Positions 42,699 to 50,012 of a stretch of 64,000 nucleotides of DNA are shown here, piece by piece; within the stretch, counting starts at the first letter, position 1; every line of letters begins with the position of its first letter. The notes under the pieces were generated by a model. It worked only from the letters and a program-made list of their open reading frames with translations, was not told the origin of the DNA and ran no database searches. This DNA is from Kluyvera intermedia (lineage in GTDB: Bacteria; Pseudomonadota; Gammaproteobacteria; Enterobacterales; Enterobacteriaceae). Location of the stretch: the NCBI RefSeq assembly GCF_021440345.1, contig NZ_JAKCNS010000034.1:1-64000 (forward strand), written 5' to 3'. A program made the translations under genes and the position numbers.

Positions 42699-43562
42699 AT
42701 GTCCGTTTCCATCGACATCATTTCCTGCATTACCGACCGCTTTGTCGAACTGACCGCCACCGAGAAGCGCATCGCGCAGTTTATTCTCGACGACGTTCAG
42801 GCCGCGACCACGTTACCCATCGCCGAAATGGCGCGCCTGACCCAGACCAGCCAGGCGTCAATCACCCGCTTTGCGCGAGCCATTGGCTGCAAAGACGTGC
42901 GTGAGTTGAAGGTCAAGCTGGCGCAGTCGCTGGCGGTAGGACAGCGCTTTATCCTCGATGTCCCGGATCTTGAAGGGGTACAGGGGATCTATGAGACGAT
43001 CATCAACGTGCTGGAGATCAATCGCCGGGCACTCAATCCTGAATCGCTGAAAAACGCCGTCGAATGGTTAAGCGGCGCGCGGCAAATCCTTGCTATCGGG
43101 ATGGGCGGCGGATCGACGATCTGCGCGCAGGAAGTTCAGTTTCGCCTGTTCCGCTTAGGGTTGCCGGTGGTGAGCCAAAGTGATGGCTTGCTGGTGCGCA
43201 TGATGTGTTCATCGGTGGCATCCAATGACGTGGTGCTGGCGCTATCGCTCGGCGGCTATACGCAAGAAGTGGTGGAAAGCGCGGCGATTGCCCGCCAGTA
43301 CGGTGCAAAGGTAATTGCGATTACCCCCGCCGATACGCCGCTGGCAAACAACGCCGATGTGGTGCTGCCGCTTGTCGTGCGTGAAAACGATTATATCTTT
43401 AAGCCGAGCACCTCGCGTTACGCCATGCTAGCCATGGTAGACGTGCTGGCAACGGAACTGGCGATGGTGAATAAGACGCAGACTAAAAACCGTCTGCGCC
43501 GAATCAAGCTGGCGCTGGATAGCCACCGCGGCGGGATTGACCGGCAACCGCTGGGAGATTAG
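42699..43562 (+). CDS. RpiR/MurR-family transcriptional regulator
   Basis: A 287-aa regulator: N-terminal RpiR HTH (TLPIAEMARLTQTSQASITRFARAIG; residues ~35–65) and C-terminal SIS sugar-phosphate-binding domain (ILAIGMGGGSTICAQEVQFRL). ATG 42699 (MSVSIDIISCIT) has AGGGG about eight bases upstream; the frame extends 31 codons earlier without a better start. It faces the ridA-like/D-aminoacylase pair and probably regulates that D-amino-acid module; the effector is not evident. Confidence 0.87.
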   Translation: MSVSIDIISCITDRFVELTATEKRIAQFILDDVQAATTLPIAEMARLTQTSQASITRFARAIGCKDVRELKVKLAQSLAVGQRFILDVPDLEGVQGIYETIINVLEINRRALNPESLKNAVEWLSGARQILAIGMGGGSTICAQEVQFRLFRLGLPVVSQSDGLLVRMMCSSVASNDVVLALSLGGYTQEVVESAAIARQYGAKVIAITPADTPLANNADVVLPLVVRENDYIFKPSTSRYAMLAMVDVLATELAMVNKTQTKNRLRRIKLALDSHRGGIDRQPLGD

Positions 43563-43610
43563 CGCTTCCCCCCTAGCCCTCTCCCCTCGGGGAGAGGGAA
43601 CCGCTTAGTG
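43563..43610. repeat. Partial copy of the ara-operon repeat
   Basis: Contains the hairpin CCCTCTCCCC/GGGGAGAGGG (43577–43598), then GGGAGAGGGAACCGCTTAGTG-like sequence closely matching 17593–17642. The right half of the unit and the outer closing arm are missing, so it looks truncated. It starts directly at the stop of the RpiR-type gene. Confidence 0.65.
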
Positions 43611-43632
43611 CCGTCGGGAGCACGACGGTTTT
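43611..43632 (+). terminator. Terminator after the RpiR-type gene
   Basis: Stem CCGTCG (43611–43616)/CGACGG (43623–43628) with a six-base loop and four T. It follows the repeat and sits 50–70 bases after the regulator stop, between convergent genes. Confidence 0.6.
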
Positions 43633-43656
43633 CCCCCCCACCCAGGCTCGCCCCTG

Positions 43657-44052
43657 TTACTTCGCGCGCTCCGCGTTGTAACAGGTCAAATCAACCTCGA
43701 CCTTACAGTCCACCACCAGATCCGCCACGCAGCAAACGCGGGCCGGCGGATGATCGGCAAAGAACTCGCGGAACACTTTGTTGAACGACTGGAAGTAGCG
43801 CGCGTCGGTCAGGTAGACCTTAACGTGCACTACGTCAGCCAGCGTGTAACCGGCATCCTGCATGATGTCCACGCAGTTTTGAATCGCCAGACGCGACTGT
43901 TCGATAATACCGCCTTCAACCACCTCGCCGTCTTTCATCGGCGTTTGCCCGGACACATACAGCCAGCCGCCCGCCTCTACCGCTTTCGCAAACGGCAGCG
44001 ACTGCCCGCCGGTGCCGGTACTGCCGCCCACGCCATAACGTTTAATGCTCAT
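43657..44052 (-). CDS. RidA-family (YjgF/YER057c/UK114) protein
   Basis: A 131-aa protein of the RidA superfamily, whose members hydrolyse reactive enamine/imine intermediates made by PLP enzymes. Family blocks VSGQTPMKDGEVV, MQDAGYTLADVVHVKVYLTD and PARVCCVADL are present. The position after PAR where RidA has a conserved second Arg-substrate contact is kept as Arg (PARVCC). It lies 23 bases after the D-aminoacylase on the same strand, which fits clearing of imines formed from released D-amino acids. Confidence 0.88.
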   Translation of the reverse strand: MSIKRYGVGGSTGTGGQSLPFAKAVEAGGWLYVSGQTPMKDGEVVEGGIIEQSRLAIQNCVDIMQDAGYTLADVVHVKVYLTDARYFQSFNKVFREFFADHPPARVCCVADLVVDCKVEVDLTCYNAERAK

Positions 44053-44075
44053 TGTTGCTCCTTAAGTGTTGTGGC

Positions 44076-45506
44076 CTACCGGCGCAGGAATCGCCCGGCA
44101 CGCCCGATAACATTGTTAGCCTGACCATAGCTCATCACGCCGTTGACCATCACCGCTTCGATACCGGCAGCAGGCTGCTGTGGGTCGCTGAAACTAGCAA
44201 CATCGCGGACAGTTTGCGGATCAAACAGCACCAGATCGGCGAAATAACCGCATTTTACCAGCCCGCGGTCGGCAAGCTGGAAACGCGCCGCCGACATGCC
44301 GGTCATCTTGTGCACCGCCTCGGTCAGCGGGAAAAGTTGCTCATCGCGGCTGTAGTGTCCCAGCACACGTGGGAAAGCGCCCCACAGGCGCGGATGCGGC
44401 ATCGGATCGTTGGGTAATCCATCGGAACCGACCATGGTCAGCGGGTAGCGCAACACCCGCTGCACGTCTTTTTCATCCATGTTGTAGTAGATGGCCCCGG
44501 CAGGCATCAGGCGCTTACCGGCCTCTTCCAGACTCAGCGACCAGCTATCGGCAATCTGCTTTAAGGTTTGCCCGGCCATTTCTGGATGCGGAGTTGACCA
44601 GGTGATGACGATGTCGAAATCAGCGGTAATTTGTTTCATGTCCAGCGTCGAGGAGCTGGCGGAATACGGATAGCAGTCGCAAGCAACATCCTGCTGCTCA
44701 CGCACCTTATCAAACAGCGCCAGCGTCTCCACCGTCCGCCCCCAGTTTTGCGCCCCGGCGCATTTGTGGTGTGAAACCACCACCGGAACCTTCGCATGAC
44801 GCCCGACGCGGAATGCCTCATCCAGGGCTTCAAGAATCGGTTCAAACTCAGAGCGTAAATGGGTGGTGTAAATGCCGTTCCCCGCCGCCAGCTCCTGCGT
44901 CAGCGCCATCACCTCTTCGGTGGTTGACTGGAAGGCGGAAGCATAGGCCAGCCCGGTACTCAGCCCTAACGCCCCTTGCTGCAAGGCCAGGCGCAGTTGT
45001 TCCCGCATGGCCTGAATCTCCGCCTCGTTAGCAGCGCGGAATAGAGAGTCCATATGATTATTACGCAGCGCGGTGTGGCCAATAAGCGTTCCGACGTTCA
45101 CCGCGGGCCGCGCCTGAGTGACCGCTTCAGCGTAGGCATCGACCGTGGGGTAGATAAAATGCCCGGCTTCACCCAGCAGGTTCATCGGATCGGGGACTTC
45201 ACCTTTCATGCTCGCCGCTGCCGCGCTAATGCCGCAGTTACCGACAATAACGGTGGTCACCCCCTGGCTGATTTTCGGCAGGTACTCAGGCATGCGGATA
45301 ACGTTGATATCATCGTGGGTGTGAACGTCGATAAATCCCGGCGCTAGCACTCGCCCGGTACCGTCAATTTCATGCTGGGCCGGGCCGTGGATGGCAGGCG
45401 CTATCTCAACAATGCGATCGCCTTTTACCGCCACATCGCCGCGATACTGCGGGCCGCCGCTGCCGTCGATAACCGTGACGTTGCGGAACAGATAATCAAA
45501 CTGCAT
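44076..45506 (-). CDS. N-acyl-D-amino-acid deacylase (D-aminoacylase)
   Basis: Zn-dependent amidohydrolase, 476 aa, that removes acyl groups from N-acyl-D-amino acids. Metal and catalytic residues line up with D-aminoacylase: His62 and His64 (FIDVHTHDD), Cys91 (VGNCGIS), His216 (TTHLRSE), His246–His247 (SHHKCAG), and Asp in MVGSDGLPND. ATG 45506 (MQFDYLFRNV) is preferred because an AGGGG lies about ten bases upstream; the frame also opens 14 codons earlier. Probably cotranscribed with the RidA-like gene. Confidence 0.9.
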   Translation of the reverse strand: MQFDYLFRNVTVIDGSGGPQYRGDVAVKGDRIVEIAPAIHGPAQHEIDGTGRVLAPGFIDVHTHDDINVIRMPEYLPKISQGVTTVIVGNCGISAAAASMKGEVPDPMNLLGEAGHFIYPTVDAYAEAVTQARPAVNVGTLIGHTALRNNHMDSLFRAANEAEIQAMREQLRLALQQGALGLSTGLAYASAFQSTTEEVMALTQELAAGNGIYTTHLRSEFEPILEALDEAFRVGRHAKVPVVVSHHKCAGAQNWGRTVETLALFDKVREQQDVACDCYPYSASSSTLDMKQITADFDIVITWSTPHPEMAGQTLKQIADSWSLSLEEAGKRLMPAGAIYYNMDEKDVQRVLRYPLTMVGSDGLPNDPMPHPRLWGAFPRVLGHYSRDEQLFPLTEAVHKMTGMSAARFQLADRGLVKCGYFADLVLFDPQTVRDVASFSDPQQPAAGIEAVMVNGVMSYGQANNVIGRAGRFLRR

Positions 45507-45678
45507 CTCTTCATTACCCCTGTCGTTTCCTGGCCCAAAGTTGACCATTTACAAGCGCAGAAAACAGTGAAAGACTACGCAAAACAAGACTTGAATAATG
45601 ATACTTTAATTCACTAACAACAATAAAAATTAAAAATTTCGATTATTTACATAAAGTTAAATCTGAAACGACTCATGA

Positions 45679-45684
45679 TATAAA
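45679..45684 (+). promoter_or_regulatory. Probable -10 of the D-serine dehydratase-like gene
   Basis: TATAAA lies 25 bases before the ATG at 45709, inside a 202-base, very AT-rich divergent region. No clear -35 partner was found. A loose inverted repeat TGAAT-N12-ATTCA (45592–45613) lies upstream and might be an operator for the RpiR-type regulator, which is speculative. Confidence 0.45.
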
Positions 45685-45708
45685 ATACAACCTCTAAGGA
45701 ATTATGTT

Positions 45709-46929
45709 ATGAAATACCAGAACGGCTTCCTCGTCCCTCATAAATCCGCCCCACTGTTTACCCCTGCCAACATTCTCAATGAAGACGTATGCCTGCCGGC
45801 AGCGGTCATCAAAAAATCGGCGTTAGATAACAATATTCAGTGGATGCAACGTTATGCCGACGCGCGCGGCGTATCGCTCGCGCCGCATGGCAAAACAACC
45901 ATGACGCCGTGGATCTTCCAGCAGCAACAGCAGGCCGGCGCCTGGGCGATTGGCGTCGGTAGCGCCTGGCAAGCCAGCGTGGCGATGACCAGCGGTATTC
46001 AGCGCGTATTGATGGTTAATCAGCTGGTCGGCAAGGCCAATATGCAGCTTATCTCCGAGCTGAAAACGCAATATCCGCAGGTCGATTACCTATGCTGCGT
46101 TGATAGCATTGAGAATGCCCGCACGCTTTCGGCCTTCTTCGCGGGCAAAAACCAAACGCTGGATATTCTGCTGGAACTGGGCGTTCCGGGCGGACGCTGC
46201 GGCTGCCGCACGACGGAGCAGGCGCTGACACTGGCGCAAGAGATCTCGCACCTCCCGGCGCTACGCCAGCGGGGGCTGGAGCTGTACGAAGGAGTGCTGC
46301 ACGGCGATAACCCGCAGCCAAAAGTTGAAGCGCTGCTGCGCGAGGCCGCAGCGCTGGCCTGTCAGCTTGAGCGCTACGTCGAAGGCGAGTTTATTCTGAC
46401 CGGCGCCGGATCGGTGTGGTATGACGTGGTGTGTAACGTCTGGCTGGAGACGGCGAAACCGGCCAACTGCCGAATAGTCATCCGTCCGGGATGCTATATC
46501 ACCCACGATGCCGGTATCTATCTGGAGGCGCAGGACGCGATTGTCGCCCGCGATCGGACCGCCTGCGATCTCGGCGGCTGTCTAGTTTCGGCGCTGGAAC
46601 TGGTGGCAATGGTGCAATCGGTGCCGGAAAACGGTCGGGCAATCGTCAACTTTGGCAAGCGCGACAGCGCTTTTGACGCCGGATTACCGCAGCCAATCGC
46701 CCATTATCGCGCAGGAAAACCTCGAGAACTGGCAGCGAAAAGTATCGAAACCACCGGCATTATGGATCAACACGCAATGTTAAAACTGACTGCGGAGGCC
46801 GATGTGAAGGTCGGTGATATTTTGGTATTCAGCACCTCGCATCCCTGCCTGACCTTCGACAAATGGAAAGCGTTGCTGCTGATTGACGATAGCTACAACG
46901 TGCTGGAAACGCTGGAAACTGCGTTCTGA
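45709..46929 (+). CDS. D-serine dehydratase/D-threonine aldolase-like PLP enzyme
   Basis: A 406-aa PLP enzyme with an alanine-racemase-like N-terminal barrel and a D-serine-dehydratase-like C-terminal domain. Lys62 in APHGKTTMTP is the likely PLP lysine. His378 and Cys380 (SHPCLTFDKW) match the Zn ligands of the DSD1/D-threonine aldolase group. It is divergent from the D-aminoacylase and plausibly deaminates or cleaves the D-amino acid released by it. The true substrate (D-serine, D-threonine or other) cannot be read from sequence. Confidence 0.85.
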   Translation: MKYQNGFLVPHKSAPLFTPANILNEDVCLPAAVIKKSALDNNIQWMQRYADARGVSLAPHGKTTMTPWIFQQQQQAGAWAIGVGSAWQASVAMTSGIQRVLMVNQLVGKANMQLISELKTQYPQVDYLCCVDSIENARTLSAFFAGKNQTLDILLELGVPGGRCGCRTTEQALTLAQEISHLPALRQRGLELYEGVLHGDNPQPKVEALLREAAALACQLERYVEGEFILTGAGSVWYDVVCNVWLETAKPANCRIVIRPGCYITHDAGIYLEAQDAIVARDRTACDLGGCLVSALELVAMVQSVPENGRAIVNFGKRDSAFDAGLPQPIAHYRAGKPRELAAKSIETTGIMDQHAMLKLTAEADVKVGDILVFSTSHPCLTFDKWKALLLIDDSYNVLETLETAF

Positions 46930-46935
46930 TAAGCG

Positions 46936-46958
46936 GCCTCACGCGATGCGCGTGAGGC
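46936..46958. terminator. Convergent-gene terminator hairpin
   Basis: Nine-base arms GCCTCACGC (46936–46944) and GCGTGAGGC (46950–46958) with a five-base loop, then TTCTATTTTTTA on the plus strand. It ends the D-serine dehydratase-like transcript and lies next to the stop of the convergent regulator. Confidence 0.8.
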
Positions 46959-46967
46959 TCGATCCTT

Positions 46968-48056
46968 CTATTTTTTATCAATCCCGTCGCAAAGCAGATC
47001 AATCACCAGCAGCGAGCCGTAGCGCGGATCGTTAAGCGGCAGCGAGATATTTTGCTCATGCGCCAATGCGCCTTGCGATTCTCCAATGACCACGATCTCC
47101 GCTCCCGCCCAACGCGCCTGATGAACGGCGGCGATAAGCGCGCTGCCGGGCGAGCTGGCAGCAAACACCACCAGTACCTGCCCGGCCCCCAGCATTGACG
47201 CAGTAATCCCCATCAGCGCCGGATCCACGCACACATTGGCCGGATAGCCTTGGGTGAGCAGCCGATACTGCAACAGATTGGCAAACGGCGCATCCGCGGT
47301 ACTGGCGCTGAAAATATGCCGCCCCTTCGCCTGTTTTATCACGCTCGCCGCCCGTTCAACCGCTGCCGGGGACAGCTCGCAGAGCTGGGTATTAAGCGAT
47401 TGCTGAATATGATTGAGCGTTTCCCGCCACGGCCCGGGCATATCCCCGCCGCTTACCGGCGTGCTGGCCTGCGCCAGCTTCATGCGCAGATCGCGAATAT
47501 CGTCACAGCCCGCCGCGCGCGCAAAGCGAGTGATCGTCGCCGGACTGACTCCAGCAGCGGTCGCCAGCTGATCTATCGTGGCGGAAGCTGCAAATGACAC
47601 ATCGTCGAGGATCATCTGCGCGACGCGCGACTCCTGCTGGCTGAAATCATGCAGCCGCTGGCGGATTTGCCCCAGAATATCGTCGCTGCTTTCCCGGCCA
47701 ATCGAATGGGAAAAGCGTTCGAGAATATCGCTGCTCACCCCGGCATTTTTCGCCAGCTTTTGCAGCGTACCGGGATCGACCCACGCAGCATCGCCCAGCC
47801 TCGGTGCGGCCGGCAGCGCACGGCTGTTAACCTGCTGCTGCCGACGCACCTGGCCGATAAAATCGTTGATATCGCTACAGCCGATACTGCGCGAGAAATG
47901 CTGCAACGTCGCCGGACTCACGCCCGCTTTGGCCGCCAGTTCTTCAATAGTCGCTTCAGGGATTTGGGCAAAATTGTCGAGGAAAAAACGCGCCAGACGA
48001 GATTCCTGCGCCGGCAGCCCGGAGACCCCATTCACCAGCTGATAAACAATGTCCAT
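46968..48056 (-). CDS. RpiR-family regulator with repeated HTH units
   Basis: A 362-aa protein, longer than usual RpiR proteins (about 280–300). It has three related N-terminal units: 17–70 (QESRLARFFLDNFAQIPEAT onward to FSRSIGCSDINDF), 95–131 (LQKLAKNAGVSSDILERFSH, lacking the first helix), and 141–196 (QESRVAQMILDDVSFAASAT to FARAAGCDDIRDL). A SIS domain follows (about 225–350). The third unit is closest to a normal RpiR HTH. It is divergent from the IIB–GH4–IIC operon and three matching palindromes lie in between, so it likely regulates that operon in response to a sugar phosphate. Confidence 0.85.
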   Translation of the reverse strand: MDIVYQLVNGVSGLPAQESRLARFFLDNFAQIPEATIEELAAKAGVSPATLQHFSRSIGCSDINDFIGQVRRQQQVNSRALPAAPRLGDAAWVDPGTLQKLAKNAGVSSDILERFSHSIGRESSDDILGQIRQRLHDFSQQESRVAQMILDDVSFAASATIDQLATAAGVSPATITRFARAAGCDDIRDLRMKLAQASTPVSGGDMPGPWRETLNHIQQSLNTQLCELSPAAVERAASVIKQAKGRHIFSASTADAPFANLLQYRLLTQGYPANVCVDPALMGITASMLGAGQVLVVFAASSPGSALIAAVHQARWAGAEIVVIGESQGALAHEQNISLPLNDPRYGSLLVIDLLCDGIDKK

Positions 48057-48116
48057 AACCAGAGTGTCCTCTTGTCAGCAGATTCTTTTCTGCTCATGAA
48101 AAACATCATAATTTAT

Positions 48117-48316
48117 TGAAATTATTTTTCAATTCATTCGATCGTCTACGCGGCTTCTGTGCGAAAAGAGATCCTGAAATATTCATTTCATTTGTGAAGG
48201 ATCACATTTTTAGCCCTTCTCCATAGGCTTACTCAATATTTTAACGTCGATCACACCCATGAAAATAATTTTCATGCATCCTCAGCAAAACCGCTAATGT
48301 ATGAAATATGTTTTCA
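48117..48316. promoter_or_regulatory. Three TGAAA-N5-TTTCA palindromes, candidate RpiR operators
   Basis: The 278-base gap between the RpiR gene and the PTS operon carries TGAAA-N5-TTTCA at 48117–48131, 48260–48274 and 48302–48316; the second extends to a perfect 17-base palindrome (48259–48275). A fourth copy with six-base spacing is at 48175–48190. Centres of the last two N5 sites are 42 bases apart, about four helical turns. They flank the probable PTS promoter region, whose ribosome site GAGGGG is at 48320–48325. The rest of the gap is AT-rich. Confidence 0.65.
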
Positions 48317-48334
48317 AACGAGGGGAATGTTGTA

Positions 48335-48640
48335 ATGAAAAAAATCATGTTGTGCTGCGCCGCCGGGATGTCCACCAGCATGCTGGTGCAGAAGATGCGC
48401 GCCGAAGCCGAGAAGCGTTCGCTGGCGGTAGAGATCAACGCCTACCCGGTCGCCGAAATTGAGCAGCAGCTTGCTCAGGCGGATGTAGTGCTGCTTGGCC
48501 CACAGGTGCAGTTTGAATTGGCTCGCCTAAGCGAGATTTCCGCACCGCTTGGTAAACCGGTGGCGGTTATCGACATGATGGATTACGGCACGATGCGCGG
48601 CGATCGCGTCCTCGACAAAGCGATCCAGCTGATGGCCTAA
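48335..48640 (+). CDS. PTS lactose/cellobiose-family IIB component
   Basis: A 101-aa cytoplasmic phosphocarrier that passes phosphate to the incoming β-glucoside. The active-site Cys8 sits in CCAAGMSTSML, matching the CSAGMSTS loop of ChbB. ATG 48335 follows GAGGGG by nine bases; the upstream in-frame ATG at 48308 has none. First gene of an operon with a GH4 glycosidase and IIC; no IIA gene is present nearby. Confidence 0.9.
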   Translation: MKKIMLCCAAGMSTSMLVQKMRAEAEKRSLAVEINAYPVAEIEQQLAQADVVLLGPQVQFELARLSEISAPLGKPVAVIDMMDYGTMRGDRVLDKAIQLMA

Positions 48641-48656
48641 GGCCGTGGAGAAAGTG

Positions 48657-49961
48657 ATGAAAATTACCGTTATTGGTGGGGGAAGCAGCTATACCCCGGA
48701 ATTGATTGAAGGATTAATTACGCGCCATGCCTCCCTACCCATGGCGGAACTGGCGCTGGTTGACGTCGACGCGGGGCGTCAGAAGGTCGAGATCATCGCC
48801 GCCCTCGCCCGTCGTATGCTCGACAGAAGCGGGCTGGAGTCGGTGAAAGTCTCAGTCCATTTCGATGCAGATAGCGCTATTGAAGGCTCCCAGTTTGTCC
48901 TCACCCAGCTGCGCGTCGGCCAGCTACCCGCTCGCGCGGCCGATGAACGACTGGGCTTAAGCCATAAGCTGCTGGGGCAAGAGACCACCGGCGTCGGCGG
49001 TTTCGCTAAAGCGCTGCGCACCATCCCGGTGATGCTGGATATTGCCGAGCGCGTTGAACGCCTGGCCCCGGACGCGTGGATAATCAACTTCACCAATCCC
49101 GCCGGGATAGTCACCGAAGCGGTTTCACGCCACAGCAACGCCAAAATTATTGGTCTGTGCAACGTGCCGGTCACCATACATCACATGATTGCCGACATGC
49201 TGAAGCTGCCTTATGACGAGGTATCGCTGCGCTTTGCCGGCCTGAATCATATGGTTTGGGTACATAAAGTACTGGCAGGCGGCCGCGACGCGACCGACGA
49301 AGTGATTGAGATGCTGTGCGACGGCGAGCAGCTGTCGATGAATAACATCAAAGCAATCCCCTGGCCGCCGTCGCTGCTGCGGGCGCTGCGCGCGATTCCC
49401 TGCCCTTATCATCGTTACTTCTGGCAAACCCGCACCATGCTGGAAGATGAGCTGGCGGATGCCGACAGCAAAGGCACCCGCGCCGAGCAGGTGATGAAGG
49501 TGGAAGCGTCGCTGTTCAAACTGTACGCCGATCCGCATCTGGATAAGAAACCCGAAGAGCTGAGCCAGCGCGGCGGTTCCTTCTATTCCGAAGTGGCGGT
49601 CCAGTTGATTAACGCCCTGCATAACAACCTCGGCGTTGAAATGGTGGTCAACACCGCCAACAACGGCGCCATTCAGGGGCTGCCGGACGATGCGGTGATT
49701 GAAACCAACTGTCTGATTGACGCGCTCGGCGCGCATCCGCTGGCCTTTGGCAAACTGCCGCCGCTGATGAACGGCCTGACGCAGCAGGTGAAAGATTTTG
49801 AGCGTCTGACCATCGACGCGGCGGTGCACGGCGACAAAGATAAAGCGCTACTGGCGCTGGTTGCCAACCCATTAGTGGCCGACGTCAATCTGGCGACGGC
49901 GCTGGTCGACGAGGTGTTACGTATCAACAAAGCGTGGCTGCCGCAGTTCGGCAAACAATAA
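48657..49961 (+). CDS. 6-phospho-β-glucosidase, glycoside hydrolase family 4
   Basis: Hydrolyses the phosphorylated β-glucoside brought in by the PTS, using NAD+ and a divalent metal. It is 434 aa from ATG 48657 (MKITVIGGGSSYTPELIEGL), with GGAG seven bases upstream. The NAD loop is residues 5–13; metal ligands are Cys168 (GLCNVP) and His198 (GLNHMVW). Closest in type to CelF/ChbF/LicH. It starts 16 bases after IIB. Confidence 0.9.
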   Translation: MKITVIGGGSSYTPELIEGLITRHASLPMAELALVDVDAGRQKVEIIAALARRMLDRSGLESVKVSVHFDADSAIEGSQFVLTQLRVGQLPARAADERLGLSHKLLGQETTGVGGFAKALRTIPVMLDIAERVERLAPDAWIINFTNPAGIVTEAVSRHSNAKIIGLCNVPVTIHHMIADMLKLPYDEVSLRFAGLNHMVWVHKVLAGGRDATDEVIEMLCDGEQLSMNNIKAIPWPPSLLRALRAIPCPYHRYFWQTRTMLEDELADADSKGTRAEQVMKVEASLFKLYADPHLDKKPEELSQRGGSFYSEVAVQLINALHNNLGVEMVVNTANNGAIQGLPDDAVIETNCLIDALGAHPLAFGKLPPLMNGLTQQVKDFERLTIDAAVHGDKDKALLALVANPLVADVNLATALVDEVLRINKAWLPQFGKQ

Positions 49962-50012
49962 CTAAAACAATAAAACCCGGTCGGCAACGTCTGCTCCGGG
50001 CAGGGGGTGTCT

